A DNA stretch of 59,455 nt from an uncultured Lachnospiraceae bacterium. Its GTDB lineage: Bacteria > Bacillota > Clostridia > Lachnospirales > Lachnospiraceae. Below the pieces are notes generated by a model. The model was not told where the DNA came from. It saw nothing but the letters and a program-made list of their open reading frames with translations, and searched no databases. The first letter of the stretch is position 1, and each line of letters begins with the position of its first letter. Positions 42,235-52,328 of the stretch are shown piece by piece. The translations under genes were made by a program, and so were the position numbers. Location of the stretch: assembly GCA_947175175.1 (NCBI GenBank), contig CAMWLV010000004.1, positions 1-59,455 of the forward strand. Reading direction: 5' to 3'.

Positions 42235-44031
42235 ATGACAGAATTACAGGAATTGTTGGATGCCATAAATGGTGAGGTTTATGGTGTATGGTTTTTGATC
42301 GGCGCTGCACTGGTATTTTGGATGCAGGCGGGGTTTGCGATGGTGGAGGCAGGCTTCACCAGAGCGAAAAATACAGGAAACATCATCATGAAGAACCTGA
42401 TGGACTTCTGTATTGGTACATGTACTTTTATTTTGATCGGATTCGGGCTGCTGCTCGGTGAGGATCTGATGGGATTTATTGGAAAGCCTGGATTTGATAT
42501 TTTCACAAGCTATGCAGATTTTGACTGGTCAAACTTTGTGTTTAATCTAGTGTTCTGCGCGACCACGGCAACCATCGTTTCCGGAGCAATGGCAGAGCGG
42601 ACAAAATTTCTTTCCTACTGTGTGTATTCCGGAGTGATCTCCGCATTGATCTACCCAGTTGAGGCGCACTGGATCTGGGGCGGCGGCTGGCTGGCACAGA
42701 TGGGATTCCATGATTTTGCGGGATCCTGTGCGATACATATGGTAGGTGGAATCAGCGCCCTGATCGGCGCTAAGATTCTTGGGCCGCGCATCGGAAAGTT
42801 TACAAGGGATAAGCAGGGAAATATTACCAAGGTAAACGCATTTCCTGGACATAACCTTACAATCGGCGCACTTGGCGTATTTATCCTGTGGCTTGGCTGG
42901 TATGGATTTAATGGTGCGGCAGCGACAAGTCTTGCGGAACTTGGTTCAATATTTGTGACGACAACAATAGCACCAGCGATTGCGACAGTGGTCTGTATGA
43001 TATTTACATGGATTAAATACGGAAAACCTGATGTGTCCATGTGTCTGAATGCTTCCCTTGCAGGGCTTGTGGCAATTACAGCGGGGTGTGACGTGACAGA
43101 TGCCTTTGGTGCGATTGTGATTGGCGCTGTGGCAGGACTTTTGGTCGCATTTGGTGTGTGGTTCCTTGACTATAAGCTCCGCATTGATGATCCAGTTGGC
43201 GCAGTAGCGGTTCATTGTTTAAATGGTATCTGGGGTACAATCGCAGTTGGCTTCTTTGCGACAGATTCGGCGCCTGCATATGCAAGAGGCTATGGCGATG
43301 GTGTGACATTTGGTGCAAACCAGATCTGTGGAACAGGACTTTTTTATGGCGGCGGATTTAAGCTGTTGGGAATGCAGTTGATTGGTATGTTCAGTGTGAT
43401 CATTTGGACAGTTATCACGATCACAATCACCTTTTTCGTCATCAAAGCGGTCTTTGGTCTCCGCGTTAGTGAGGAGGAGGAAATCATTGGTCTCGATGCC
43501 ACAGAACATGGTCTTCCTTCTGCATATGCAGGATTCTCCATGATGGACATCTCAAACAGCATGATTATGGAAGAAAATGAGAATACACAGCTTGGCTCTG
43601 ACAATTATGATGAGGCGTCTGAAGCACAGAAAAATGCAGCAGTCAAGGTTTCGCAGGTTCCAATGCCATCGGCTTCCGGTATCTACAAGGTTGTTATTAT
43701 CGCGAAGTTATCGAGGTATGACGTACTCCGCAAGGCGATGAACAGCATCGGCGTGACTGGCATGACCGTGACACAGGTTATGGGTTGTGGTATTCAGAAG
43801 GGTGCGGGAGAAAAGTACCGTGGAGCGGAGATTGACGCGACACTGCTCCCGAAGGTAAAGGTTGAAGTGGTGGTGTCCACAATCCCCGTTGAGAAGGTGA
43901 TCGAATCTGCGAAGAAAGTGCTTTATACAGGTCATATCGGTGATGGTAAGATTTTCGTGTACAATGTGGATAAAGTGGTTAAGATCCGCACTGGCGAGGA
44001 GGATATGGCTGCACTCGCAGATGTTGAATAA
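42235..44031 (+). CDS. amt: Ammonium transporter fused to a PII-like domain
   Basis: 598 residues, start behind AAAGGAGGAGG. Residues 1-420 are an Amt channel with eleven membrane segments, including F-W-M-Q-A-G-F-A-M-V-E-A-G and the E-A-H-W-I-W-G-G-G pore region. After a linker of about 60 acidic residues, a PII domain starts at about 482 with G-I-Y-K-V-V-I-I. It keeps the Q-K-G-A-G-E-K-Y-R-G T-loop and the G-H-I-G-D-G-K-I-F B-loop. The tyrosine that is uridylylated in GlnB (R-G-A-E-Y) is isoleucine here. In free systems PII plugs the channel when nitrogen is rich; here the plug is tethered. Confidence 0.95.
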   Translation: MTELQELLDAINGEVYGVWFLIGAALVFWMQAGFAMVEAGFTRAKNTGNIIMKNLMDFCIGTCTFILIGFGLLLGEDLMGFIGKPGFDIFTSYADFDWSNFVFNLVFCATTATIVSGAMAERTKFLSYCVYSGVISALIYPVEAHWIWGGGWLAQMGFHDFAGSCAIHMVGGISALIGAKILGPRIGKFTRDKQGNITKVNAFPGHNLTIGALGVFILWLGWYGFNGAAATSLAELGSIFVTTTIAPAIATVVCMIFTWIKYGKPDVSMCLNASLAGLVAITAGCDVTDAFGAIVIGAVAGLLVAFGVWFLDYKLRIDDPVGAVAVHCLNGIWGTIAVGFFATDSAPAYARGYGDGVTFGANQICGTGLFYGGGFKLLGMQLIGMFSVIIWTVITITITFFVIKAVFGLRVSEEEEIIGLDATEHGLPSAYAGFSMMDISNSMIMEENENTQLGSDNYDEASEAQKNAAVKVSQVPMPSASGIYKVVIIAKLSRYDVLRKAMNSIGVTGMTVTQVMGCGIQKGAGEKYRGAEIDATLLPKVKVEVVVSTIPVEKVIESAKKVLYTGHIGDGKIFVYNVDKVVKIRTGEEDMAALADVE

Positions 44032-44045
44032 TTATATCATAAAAG

Positions 44046-44081
44046 AAAGAACTCGAAGACAATTTCTCCGGGTTCTTTTTT
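44046..44081. terminator. Bidirectional terminator after amt
   Basis: AAAGAACTCG (44046-44055) pairs with CGGGTTCTTT (44069-44078) and a T run follows. The opposite strand also ends in T-rich sequence, so it may also serve the converging HD-GYP gene. Confidence 0.78.
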
Positions 44082-44098
44082 GCTTTTATGTACGATCG

Positions 44099-45259
44099 TC
44101 ATATGATCGTTTCGATGGAAATATTTTTTCTGTTCGACAATTGCAGCATGGTTTGATAATATGACTGCTGCAGATCAATGATTTCATCGTCCTCTGTGCG
44201 TATGACAGGCTTGGAGTAGTTGTTGGGGTTGATAAAGATCACGTTTCCTTCCATGCCATTACTTAAAGTAACCCTGTGATTGAGGTAAGAATTTGACACA
44301 TTCTCGAGGAATGTGAGGATATACTTAATCTCGTATTTCTGAATCCCATCGTCCTCAAAATACTTTATGACAGAGAAAGGACACATCGCTGAGCGGTACA
44401 CCCGCTCACTTGTCATGGCGTCAAAAATGTCTGCAATCGTGACGATCTTGGAGAACTTGTCGATGTCATCACCTGTCAATCCGTAAGGATATCCACTGCC
44501 GTCGCATTTTTCGTGGTGCATCAGTGCGGCATTCTTAACGGGTTCAGGAATGCTGCTGTAGCGCCCTAATAAATGAAAGCCCTCTGTGGTGTGTGTTTTT
44601 ATGATTTCAAATTCATCAGGAGTCAGCTTGCCAGGCTTTCGCAAGACTCCGGTTGGAAGCATGAACTTACCGACATCGTGAAACAGCCCGCAGGCAGTTG
44701 CCATCATCTGGTCTGCCTCGGAAAAGTGGAGCCAGCGTGCGAGTACATTGGAAATAAGCGCGACATCGATGCAATGGTCGTACACAGAGTCTTCGATGTT
44801 ATGCATATTTAAGAGCATCTCAAAGATACTGACCTCCTGCTTGTCCTGATGCAGCAGCGACAGGGTTTCTTTTAACAATTCATTTGAGCGAAACGGCTCA
44901 TTGCGGTATAGTGATTTCATGAGGTTATTCTTATAGTGCTCGGCGCACCGCGCAAACCCTTGGGAAAAAAGCTGAAACTGCCTGTCAGCCGGGCTTTCCG
45001 AAGGGGTGTCGGCATCACTGTAAAGATGTGCGATAGCAGCGTCCTGCATGAGGATTGCTGAGTTCGCCATCGGCGTCGACAGGTCGACGATAATATCATC
45101 TTCAATCTGCGCATAATATATGGAATATCCTTCTAAACGTGATATAATATTTTCAGTGAGGATGATACCCTTTGGAACGATCGTCTCGTGATCATAAGAT
45201 ACAATGTCCTCAGCTGTTACCATACCAGGAGTCAGTGCTGTAATGGGAATTTGTCTCAT
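44099..45259 (-). CDS. HD-GYP domain protein (probable cyclic-di-GMP phosphodiesterase)
   Basis: 386 residues, reading leftwards. An N-terminal 120-residue region opens with L-T-P-G-M-V-T-A-E-D, as is common before HD-GYP domains. The HD-GYP part (about 150-320) has H-D-V-G-K and M-H-H-E-K-C-D-G-S-G-Y-P-Y-G, the signature of the cyclic-di-GMP phosphodiesterase branch, then D-I-F-D-A-M-T-S-E-R. The tail of about 60 residues is a PilZ-free beta region. It would lower cyclic-di-GMP and so affect motility or surface attachment. No partner cyclase is in the window. Confidence 0.9.
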   Translation of the reverse strand: MRQIPITALTPGMVTAEDIVSYDHETIVPKGIILTENIISRLEGYSIYYAQIEDDIIVDLSTPMANSAILMQDAAIAHLYSDADTPSESPADRQFQLFSQGFARCAEHYKNNLMKSLYRNEPFRSNELLKETLSLLHQDKQEVSIFEMLLNMHNIEDSVYDHCIDVALISNVLARWLHFSEADQMMATACGLFHDVGKFMLPTGVLRKPGKLTPDEFEIIKTHTTEGFHLLGRYSSIPEPVKNAALMHHEKCDGSGYPYGLTGDDIDKFSKIVTIADIFDAMTSERVYRSAMCPFSVIKYFEDDGIQKYEIKYILTFLENVSNSYLNHRVTLSNGMEGNVIFINPNNYSKPVIRTEDDEIIDLQQSYYQTMLQLSNRKNISIETII

Positions 45260-45355
45260 AAGGCTCTCTCTTTCTAAGTTAATTTGGTAATTCTAACAAT
45301 CCAATATTATTTTAACGGTTTTTGTAAAAAATGTCAAACAAAAGGAGAAAATTAT

Positions 45356-45973
45356 ATGAAAAAGTACACCAAAATTCACAAATTATCCGATAATAAGTTT
45401 TTAAATCTGTTTAAACTGGATGCACTGACGGACAGCGGTCGTTCCTTTGACTACTTTTTTGTGTCAAGGCGGAAAGCCGAGGAGATCAAGCTGCTGACGG
45501 GAGACAGTGCAGCGGAAGGGGTCGTCATTTATCCGATTCTGAAAGACGATCCAGAGAAGATCGTGATGATCAGACAATATCGGTATCCACTGGGTGATCA
45601 TCTGTATGAGCTTCCGGCAGGACTGATCGATGCAGGGGAGACTCCTGACATCGCAGCAATCAGGGAGATGAAGGAAGAGACAGGGCTTACCTTTGAAGTA
45701 TATGCAGAAGGAGATGAGGCATATCGCAGACCATTCTTTATGGGGGCAGGATTTACAGATGAGAGCTGTAATGCGGTCTTTGGGTACGCCAGCGGAACGA
45801 TCAGCCGCGATGAGCTGGAGGACACAGAGTCAATACAGGTCTTGATTGTGGATAAGGAGGAGGCACGGCGCATCTTAAGAGAGGAAAAAGCCTCGATCAG
45901 GGCGGCATATCTCCTCATGAATTTCCTGCATGCAGACAAAAATGCGCCGTTTGATTTTCTACAGCGATATTAA
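45356..45973 (+). CDS. NUDIX hydrolase (ADP-ribose pyrophosphatase type)
   Basis: 205 residues from the ATG at 45356, behind AAAAGGAG; the upstream frame to 45284 is not needed. The NUDIX box is complete: G-L-I-D-A-G-E, then R-E-M-K-E-E-T-G-L, giving G-x5-E-x7-R-E-x2-E-E-x-G. The preceding I-R-Q-Y-R-Y-P-L and E-L-P-A-G are typical of ADP-ribose pyrophosphatases, which split ADP-ribose to AMP and ribose-5-phosphate. The substrate is likely but not certain. Confidence 0.87.
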   Translation: MKKYTKIHKLSDNKFLNLFKLDALTDSGRSFDYFFVSRRKAEEIKLLTGDSAAEGVVIYPILKDDPEKIVMIRQYRYPLGDHLYELPAGLIDAGETPDIAAIREMKEETGLTFEVYAEGDEAYRRPFFMGAGFTDESCNAVFGYASGTISRDELEDTESIQVLIVDKEEARRILREEKASIRAAYLLMNFLHADKNAPFDFLQRY

Positions 45974-46507
45974 AATAACACTAATAATTTTATTATAACT
46001 GACGAGATGCCAAAAAAGAGTGTGTGTGCAGAAAATGTCGAAAGAAGGGAGAATAAAAAGGAATTTGAAAGTTTTTATGCTAATAAAAAGAAAATATGCA
46101 ACGAAAAAGAACTCGAAATTTCCAGATAAAAGTAAATAAAATACATTTGCAGGTTCAATTGAGAGAAGAGAGCGAGTTGAAAGCCCCAAATAGTGAAAGA
46201 AATAATTCACTATGATGAAATTGCAAAAACGGATGGAATGCAATAAATATCTTGTGTTACAGATTAACTGACGTGCATTATTCCACAAAAAAAGAACATG
46301 CGATATTTTATGTGGGTATATGCAGATAGTGGAAGTATAGCAGTTTTGATTTATTTATCAAGATTGTGTGTTCAATTCTTGAAAAGTGTGGTATGATGAT
46401 ACAGGAGTATATTCAGAAAACAGGATATTTCTTATTATAAGGAAAGATTCCTTTGTTCGAACCTAGGAAATGCAGAGTACTAAGGGGAAAGGAAGCTGGG
46501 GGAACAA
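45974..46507. other. 534-base intergenic region, no gene seen
   Basis: AT-rich sequence without a convincing reading frame on either strand. A weak -10 (TATGAT, 46392-46397) lies about 110 bases ahead of the LacI gene, with only a poor -35. No structured RNA or operator could be named. Confidence 0.5.
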
Positions 46508-47521
46508 ATGAAGAAGGTAACAATACAGGATATTGCGGCTGAGATGGGGCTTAGCCGTAATACCGTAGCAAAGGCGCTGAACGGGGGGCTTGTCTCGCCT
46601 CAGACGAAGCATGCGGTTGTACAGAAGGCATGGCAGATGGGGTACACCAAGCTGGATGAGAACCTTGTGGAGGAAGTCAAGTCAACCTACCGCAGAGCCA
46701 ACACAGGAACAATACTGGTATTATTTAATCATATGCAGTCCACTTTCTGGACGAGGGCGCTTGCGGGGATCAGCAATGCAGTAAATGACGAGGGCTACCG
46801 TATGCAGCTTCATGTGGTGGATGAGAAGGATAAGGACGGTGAGGAGACGGGCAGGCTGATTGCGGACGATGTCAAGGGAATCATATTTTTAAGTGTTTTT
46901 CCGGCGAAATTTGTCAAGGGAATCGGGCGCAAAAAATTACCGATGACGTTTTTTAACAGTCCGGTTAATGCACAGGAATATATCAAACTTGGGGATGTCA
47001 TCAATGTGGAGGGCTTTTATTCCATGAATACATTGACTGACTATGTGATCAGCCAGAAGAACTGTACCAGGTTTGCATATATTGGATTTGCAGAGGGATC
47101 GCGCATGATACAGGCAAGGTATCTGGGATTTCTCAATGCGTGTTCCCAACATCACATTCAGCTGGACGAGCGGCTGCAGTATACGCGCCCTGCTAACAGT
47201 GTCAGTTTCAGCTATGCCATGGTTGAAGAGGTCATCAAGAAGATGCCCTATATACCGGATGCTGTCGTCTGTGAGGATGATGATGTGGCAAAGCATGTCT
47301 CACTCGCTCTCCTGCAGCGCGATGCGCAGGCAGTAAAAAAGGTGGTGATCACAGGTTTTAACAACACGCTGGAGACCGATTTCTTCAAAAAGGATATCCT
47401 TACTGTGGACGTGCGTATCGAGGAGATGGGCAGGCGTCTCGTGAAATCGGTGATTGACAAGGTAAAGTGCCCCACGATGGATATCTCCTTTACGACAATA
47501 GCGACATATCCAAGACTTTAA
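46508..47521 (+). CDS. LacI-family transcriptional regulator
   Basis: 337 residues. The N-terminal helix-turn-helix and hinge are clear: V-T-I-Q-D-I-A-A-E-M-G-L-S-R-N-T-V-A-K-A-L-N-G. The rest is a periplasmic-binding-protein-like core of two lobes (about 65-330). The recognition helix differs from typical CcpA, so it is probably a specific sugar or metabolite regulator. Its operator may be the TGAAAACGTTATGA dyad at 47605, just downstream. It has no enzyme or transporter gene next to it that would reveal the effector. Confidence 0.88.
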   Translation: MKKVTIQDIAAEMGLSRNTVAKALNGGLVSPQTKHAVVQKAWQMGYTKLDENLVEEVKSTYRRANTGTILVLFNHMQSTFWTRALAGISNAVNDEGYRMQLHVVDEKDKDGEETGRLIADDVKGIIFLSVFPAKFVKGIGRKKLPMTFFNSPVNAQEYIKLGDVINVEGFYSMNTLTDYVISQKNCTRFAYIGFAEGSRMIQARYLGFLNACSQHHIQLDERLQYTRPANSVSFSYAMVEEVIKKMPYIPDAVVCEDDDVAKHVSLALLQRDAQAVKKVVITGFNNTLETDFFKKDILTVDVRIEEMGRRLVKSVIDKVKCPTMDISFTTIATYPRL

Positions 47522-47551
47522 ATAGACTTTATAAAAAATTACATATATACG

Positions 47552-47618
47552 ATGACAATATTGGGAATACGTGATATAATTTCAATATCTATCTAACGTA
47601 GTAATGAAAACGTTATGA
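47552..47618 (+). promoter_or_regulatory. DegV-gene promoter with CcpA/LacI-like operator
   Basis: ATGACA (47552-47557), 17 bases, TATAAT (47575-47580). Downstream of the start point, TGAAAACGTTATGA (47605-47618) agrees with the cre consensus TGWAANCGNTNWCA at 13 of 14 positions. A bound LacI-type protein would act as a roadblock. Confidence 0.6.
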
Positions 47619-47657
47619 AAAAACCCGATTAGAATAAGGAAAAGTGAGGATTAAACA

Positions 47658-48560
47658 ATGGATTACAGAATAGTAACCGATGGATCCTGTGACCTGCCAC
47701 CAGAGCTTTGCAGAGAGAAGGAAGTTGACGTAGTTCCCTTTTATGTCTCGTTTGACAGTGAAAATTACCAGAAAGAAATCGTTGATATGCCGATCAGAAC
47801 GTTTTATGAGCAGATGGTATCAGACCCGGCGACATTTCCGAAGTCTTCTATGCCCTCAGTGCAGGATTATGTTGATGTATTTAAGCCGATTGTAGAAGCC
47901 GGAAAAGCAGTCATCTGTATCTGTATCACCACGAAATTCAGCGGTTCTTATCAGTCCGCCATGAATGCGAAGGAGATGCTTCTTGAGAGTTTTCCGGATG
48001 CGCGGATAACAGTGATGGACTCCACGGTAGACACTGTGCTGCAAGGGCTGTTTGTGCTTGAGGCGGTCAAGATGTATGAGGCGGAGTTTCCATATGAGAA
48101 GGTCGTCGAAGAATTAGAGGCGATCAAAAGTACGGGACGGATTTTCTTTACTGTTGGAAATATAGATTATCTCAAACACGGCGGACGTATTGGTAAACTT
48201 GCAGGACTTGCGGGCTCTGTGTTGGGTATCAAACCGCTGATCACGCTGAAGGAGGGGGAGATCTTTCCTTCGGGTGTGTCGAGGAGCCGCAAAAAATCGC
48301 TGGAAAAAGTATATGAGCTTCTGTGGCAGTATCTTCAGGAAGTCAATGCAGTTTCAGGAGAGTACTGTATCTGTGTGGGCTATGGATACGATATTGAGGA
48401 GGCTGAGGAGTTCCGCAAAGGAGCAGTTGCGTTCCTCAATACAAAGGGATATGCGATCACTGACATAGAACTTCAGAAATATCAGATCGGTGCGACGATC
48501 AGTGTTCACACAGGTCCATATCCGCTGGGATTTGGAGTGCTCAGGAAGAGCATGAGATAG
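47658..48560 (+). CDS. DegV-family fatty-acid-binding protein
   Basis: 300 residues, typical DegV length. The N-terminus D-G-S-C-D-L-P-P-E-L and the T-T-K-F-S-G-S-Y-Q-S-A motif match the family, and L-K-H-G-G-R-I-G-K-L is the lipid-contact motif. DegV/FakB proteins hold a fatty acid for phosphorylation by FakA, which allows use of exogenous fatty acids. FakA is not in the window. Regulation by the operator upstream is likely. The epimerase-like gene follows 31 bases later in the same direction. Confidence 0.92.
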   Translation: MDYRIVTDGSCDLPPELCREKEVDVVPFYVSFDSENYQKEIVDMPIRTFYEQMVSDPATFPKSSMPSVQDYVDVFKPIVEAGKAVICICITTKFSGSYQSAMNAKEMLLESFPDARITVMDSTVDTVLQGLFVLEAVKMYEAEFPYEKVVEELEAIKSTGRIFFTVGNIDYLKHGGRIGKLAGLAGSVLGIKPLITLKEGEIFPSGVSRSRKKSLEKVYELLWQYLQEVNAVSGEYCICVGYGYDIEEAEEFRKGAVAFLNTKGYAITDIELQKYQIGATISVHTGPYPLGFGVLRKSMR

Positions 48561-48591
48561 TAATGATTTAAATAAAAGGAGAGAATGGCGA

Positions 48592-49467
48592 ATGGCAGTA
48601 TACAGTCTGGAAAATGAGCAGATTAAGATTAGCGTGGATACATTTGGCGCAGAGCTGAAGTCACTGAAAAAAACAGCGGCAGATACAGAATATATGTGGG
48701 ATGCAAGACCAGAGTATTGGAAGAGGACTTCGCCTGTGCTCTTTCCGATTGTAGGAAGTCTGAATAACGGTAGTTATCGATGCGATGGGAAAGAATATCC
48801 AATGTCACAGCATGGATTTGCAAGGGATATGGAGTTTGAGCTCCGGAAGGAGACTAAGGAGGAGCTCAAGTTCGTGCTGAGGGCGATGGAAGAGACAAAG
48901 GCGAGATACCCATTTGACTTTGAATTGGAACTTGGTTACAGGCTGGATGAAAATAATCTGATCGTTTCGTGGAGGGTGGCAAACTGCGGCAGCAGGGAGA
49001 TGTATTTTAGCATCGGCGGACATCCGGCTTTTCTGTGTCCGATTGATGACAATGGGGTACAGACGGATTACAAATTGTTATTTGACACAGACAGCAAGAT
49101 AATAGCGTCTATTATCGGAAACGGCGGTACGCTTTCGGCGCGCACGAAGGAGTACACATTGAAAGAAGGAATGATGGATATTGCAGCAGACTTATTTGAT
49201 GAGGATGCATTGATTATTGAGAATAATCAGGCGCACAAAGTATCACTCTGCAATCCGGCGGGACAGCCATACCTCACGGTCAGCTTTGACGCACCGCTTT
49301 TTGGCCTGTGGTCCCCGGCAAAGAAAAATGCGCCGTTTATCTGCATCGAGCCTTGGTATGGCAGATGCGACAGGGAGACGTTTGATGGAGATCTGTCTGA
49401 GCGTGAGTGGGGAAACAAGCTTGCGCCTGGCGCGGAGTTTAACGCGGAGTATACAGTCACCGTTTAA
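48592..49467 (+). CDS. Aldose 1-epimerase family protein (LacX-like)
   Basis: 291 residues, start behind AAAAGGAGAG. The fold is that of galactose mutarotases: R-T-S-P-V-L-F-P-I-V-G early, H-G-F-A-R near residue 75, S-I-G-G-H-P-A-F in the middle with the catalytic His, and W-x-P near the end (L-W-S-P-A). LacX-type members are shorter in motif conservation than GalM and their substrates are unknown. It probably converts anomers of hexoses or sugar phosphates. Confidence 0.87.
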   Translation: MAVYSLENEQIKISVDTFGAELKSLKKTAADTEYMWDARPEYWKRTSPVLFPIVGSLNNGSYRCDGKEYPMSQHGFARDMEFELRKETKEELKFVLRAMEETKARYPFDFELELGYRLDENNLIVSWRVANCGSREMYFSIGGHPAFLCPIDDNGVQTDYKLLFDTDSKIIASIIGNGGTLSARTKEYTLKEGMMDIAADLFDEDALIIENNQAHKVSLCNPAGQPYLTVSFDAPLFGLWSPAKKNAPFICIEPWYGRCDRETFDGDLSEREWGNKLAPGAEFNAEYTVTV

Positions 49468-49489
49468 GAAATTTTATGATGTGAATAGC

Positions 49490-49523
49490 AAAGCACAGTT
49501 CATTTTAGGATGAGCTGTGTTTT
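49490..49523 (+). terminator. Terminator after the epimerase-like gene
   Basis: AAAGCACAGTTCAT (49490-49503) pairs with ATGAGCTGTGTTTT (49509-49522) around TTTAG, ending in T-rich sequence. It separates the DegV/epimerase unit from the chemoreceptor. Confidence 0.75.
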
Positions 49524-49681
49524 GTAGTTATGGAAGGATATCTTTTTTGCCAAAATTTTTCAGCAAAATGCTGAAAACGATTTCCTGTGAAAATTAAATG
49601 TTTTTATCGTGTGAATAATGTGTTAATATTTTTTTATCATGTAACACTGATACAAATTGAGAGATAACAAGGAGAGCGAAT

Positions 49682-52105
49682 ATGAGAAGTATTAAGGCAA
49701 AATTAATCATGTTGGGTGCTGTGTCGATCGTATGTACGATTATTTTGGGACTGGTTGGCATCTATATCATGAACAGCAACAATGCAAACAATCAGGTGTT
49801 GAATGACATCAACAACATCAACCTGATGCAGAACGAAAACACGACACAGGAGACTTCGTTTTTGTATGATCTGGATCTGAGCCATTATCAGACGATCCAA
49901 TCCAATCTTTCTGTTATGAATGGAGCGGTGGCAGACGCGCTTACATACAGTGGGGGAGCGGCTTATAATGCGGATTTGCAAAGTGTGGCATCGACGATTG
50001 GGACTGTAAGTGCCAACACAACAGAGCTCAATAACTTGCTGGGTGAGCGAGGATTTCAGAATGACAGTGGCATGTACGCCAGTTATGCAGGTGACGATGA
50101 AAGTCTTGCTGCAGCAATTGGACAGATGTCAGGGGAATCAGGATGGGCAGATGGTGTGTGGGACACTGCGGCTCTGTCTGGGATAGCGTCAGAGCCAAAT
50201 GGGGGTAAAAACTTCAAAAAGACATCGTACTCACATGAAATTCCTGATATCAGCAAGCGGAATACCCTTATGGTCCGGCTGGGAGGAAATGGAATTGAGT
50301 ATACAGGAGACGTATATATCACCAACATCAAGCTCGACGGCACAGCGCTGCCGATAGCAGACATCAATCCGGATGTGCTCTCAGGTTCTTATGGAGATGG
50401 ACTTTCTAGTGTGCAAATATCTGCTTTTGATGGTATGGATGCACTGTATATTCAGACAAAGTTTGCAAATGTCAATGGCAACTGGCAGGAGGTAACAACG
50501 AGGATTGATGTGTCAGACCTCAATGTATCAGAGTATGAAAATGTATCTTTTGACTTATATTTTGAGGAGAAGGAGATGCCGGAGATCAGTATTGCGACGG
50601 CATTTGACAGCAAATACGATTTTGAGGGAAATCTCACAAAGATCAACACAATGTTTGATGCCTACAACAAGCTTGTGGCGGAGGGAAGCGACACAGGAAG
50701 TTATCCAGACGACATGGTGGCACTGCTGAACGAGATGGTGGCAAATGCCCCATTGTACACGAAAGATCAGGAGATCGCCGATACCCTGATGTCGGGATTT
50801 TCGGCAAAACTGGCAGCGGTTGAGAATATCATTGATTATGACAAGGATATATTGGCATTAAAGGCAGAGAACAATACCCTGAATGCAAGCCTTACAAGTG
50901 AAACTTCCGAGGTGCGCAATAAAATAGAAGAGTTGACAAACACACAGAAGTTAACGATGTCTTCTCTGATTTATGGCGTGTTTATCGTCGGCGCAGTCAT
51001 GGTGGTTCTTCTGACACTCTTTGTCATCACATCTGTACAGAAGAGCATTAAAAAGTTTAAGGGCACGCTGACACACATTTCTGAAGGTGAGATTATGATA
51101 AAGGCAAAGACAAACAGCGGCGATGAGTTTGACACCTTTGGAAAATCCCTTAACAGCATGACTGACAAGCTGTCAGTGGTGATCAGCAATGTGAAGAATT
51201 ATGGTGTAGAGCTGAACAAAAGCGGCGCAGACCTTCAGGAGATGTCACAGACTTCAGGGCAGACCTCAGAGCACATCGATGCGGCAATCTCTGAGATTGC
51301 ACTCGGGGCAACCAATCAGGCAAGGGATGTGGAGACCTCCACGAACGAAATTGTCAACCTTGGAGAGCTGATGGACAGCATGGATGCGGATATTGCGGAG
51401 CTTGACGAGACATCTGTCAATATGAAGCAGGCAAGTGATGAAGCGGTCACAATCTTGAATGAACTGAGCCGTTCCAACAACAACATGACAGAGGGAATCC
51501 ACAGGATCGCGCAGCAGATTACGCGGACGAATGATTCTGTCAAGGAGATCGAGGAGGCAGCATCGCTGATCGCTTCCATCGCAGACCAGACGAACCTTCT
51601 TTCCCTAAATGCAAGCATCGAGGCGGCAAGGGCCGGCGAGGCCGGGAAAGGCTTTGCAGTCGTAGCGTCAGAAATACAGCAGTTAGCAGACCAGTCAAAC
51701 AAGTCAGCGGACAGTATCTTTGGCGTGATCACCAACCTGATCAATGAGTTCAAGGAGACACTTGACACGATGGATGATGTGGAAAATGCCACAAATGAGC
51801 AGAATAAGAAACTTGCAGATACACAGAAACAGTTTGAGATCGTCAATGCCGGCATCGCACAGTCAAGGGACAAGACGGCTGTGATCAAGGGTGCGATCGG
51901 TGAGTGCAATCAGGTAAGAAATACTGTGTCGGAGATCATGCTGAACCTTTCAGCAATCTCGGAGGAGAACGCAGCGTCCGCGACGGAGACTGCAACTGCG
52001 ATGCAGCAGCTCAACGGAACCATCACAGAACTACTGCGGGAATCAGAGAAGCTTATGACGATATCATCTCAGCTGGAGCAGGATATGATGTTCTTTAAAC
52101 TTTAA
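49682..52105 (+). CDS. Membrane methyl-accepting chemotaxis protein
   Basis: 807 residues, start behind AAGGAGAG. TM1 is at about residues 8-30 and TM2 at about 424-450, enclosing an extracellular sensor of nearly 400 residues, much larger than the usual 150-250. A HAMP domain follows (about 450-505), then a long coiled coil with the signalling tip [19 protein letters not shown] at about 635-655. The sensor family was not recognised; it contains a beta-rich middle part that could be a carbohydrate-binding-like module. The next locus is for alpha-galactosides, so a sugar-related ligand is possible. Confidence 0.92.
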   Translation: MRSIKAKLIMLGAVSIVCTIILGLVGIYIMNSNNANNQVLNDINNINLMQNENTTQETSFLYDLDLSHYQTIQSNLSVMNGAVADALTYSGGAAYNADLQSVASTIGTVSANTTELNNLLGERGFQNDSGMYASYAGDDESLAAAIGQMSGESGWADGVWDTAALSGIASEPNGGKNFKKTSYSHEIPDISKRNTLMVRLGGNGIEYTGDVYITNIKLDGTALPIADINPDVLSGSYGDGLSSVQISAFDGMDALYIQTKFANVNGNWQEVTTRIDVSDLNVSEYENVSFDLYFEEKEMPEISIATAFDSKYDFEGNLTKINTMFDAYNKLVAEGSDTGSYPDDMVALLNEMVANAPLYTKDQEIADTLMSGFSAKLAAVENIIDYDKDILALKAENNTLNASLTSETSEVRNKIEELTNTQKLTMSSLIYGVFIVGAVMVVLLTLFVITSVQKSIKKFKGTLTHISEGEIMIKAKTNSGDEFDTFGKSLNSMTDKLSVVISNVKNYGVELNKSGADLQEMSQTSGQTSEHIDAAISEIALGATNQARDVETSTNEIVNLGELMDSMDADIAELDETSVNMKQASDEAVTILNELSRSNNNMTEGIHRIAQQITRTNDSVKEIEEAASLIASIADQTNLLSLNASIEAARAGEAGKGFAVVASEIQQLADQSNKSADSIFGVITNLINEFKETLDTMDDVENATNEQNKKLADTQKQFEIVNAGIAQSRDKTAVIKGAIGECNQVRNTVSEIMLNLSAISEENAASATETATAMQQLNGTITELLRESEKLMTISSQLEQDMMFFKL

Positions 52106-52140
52106 TCTTCCGGTTTCAGTCTGACGGAATAAATAATAAC

Positions 52141-52179
52141 ATAGTGTCTTGCAGATACACAATGTAAGGCACTATTTTT
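52141..52179 (+). terminator. Terminator after the chemoreceptor gene
   Basis: ATAGTGTCTTGCA (52141-52153) pairs with TGTAAGGCACTAT (52163-52175), followed by TTTTT. Confidence 0.88.
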
Positions 52180-52328
52180 GTACAAAAAATTTCTCAACAA
52201 AATTTTAGCGGAAAATATGTGCAAAAGGTAAAAAATAGAACTAAAAATAGATTAAAAATTGATTAATTAATGAAATGATGGTATGTTAGATATAATAAAT
52301 GAAATTTGCGCTGGGAAGGGAGAACAAA

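Noticed and set aside
45959..46288. 109-codon minus-strand frame in the gap after the NUDIX gene
   Set aside because: Phe/Ile/Leu-rich translation of AT-rich DNA, without ribosome site or recognisable segment order.
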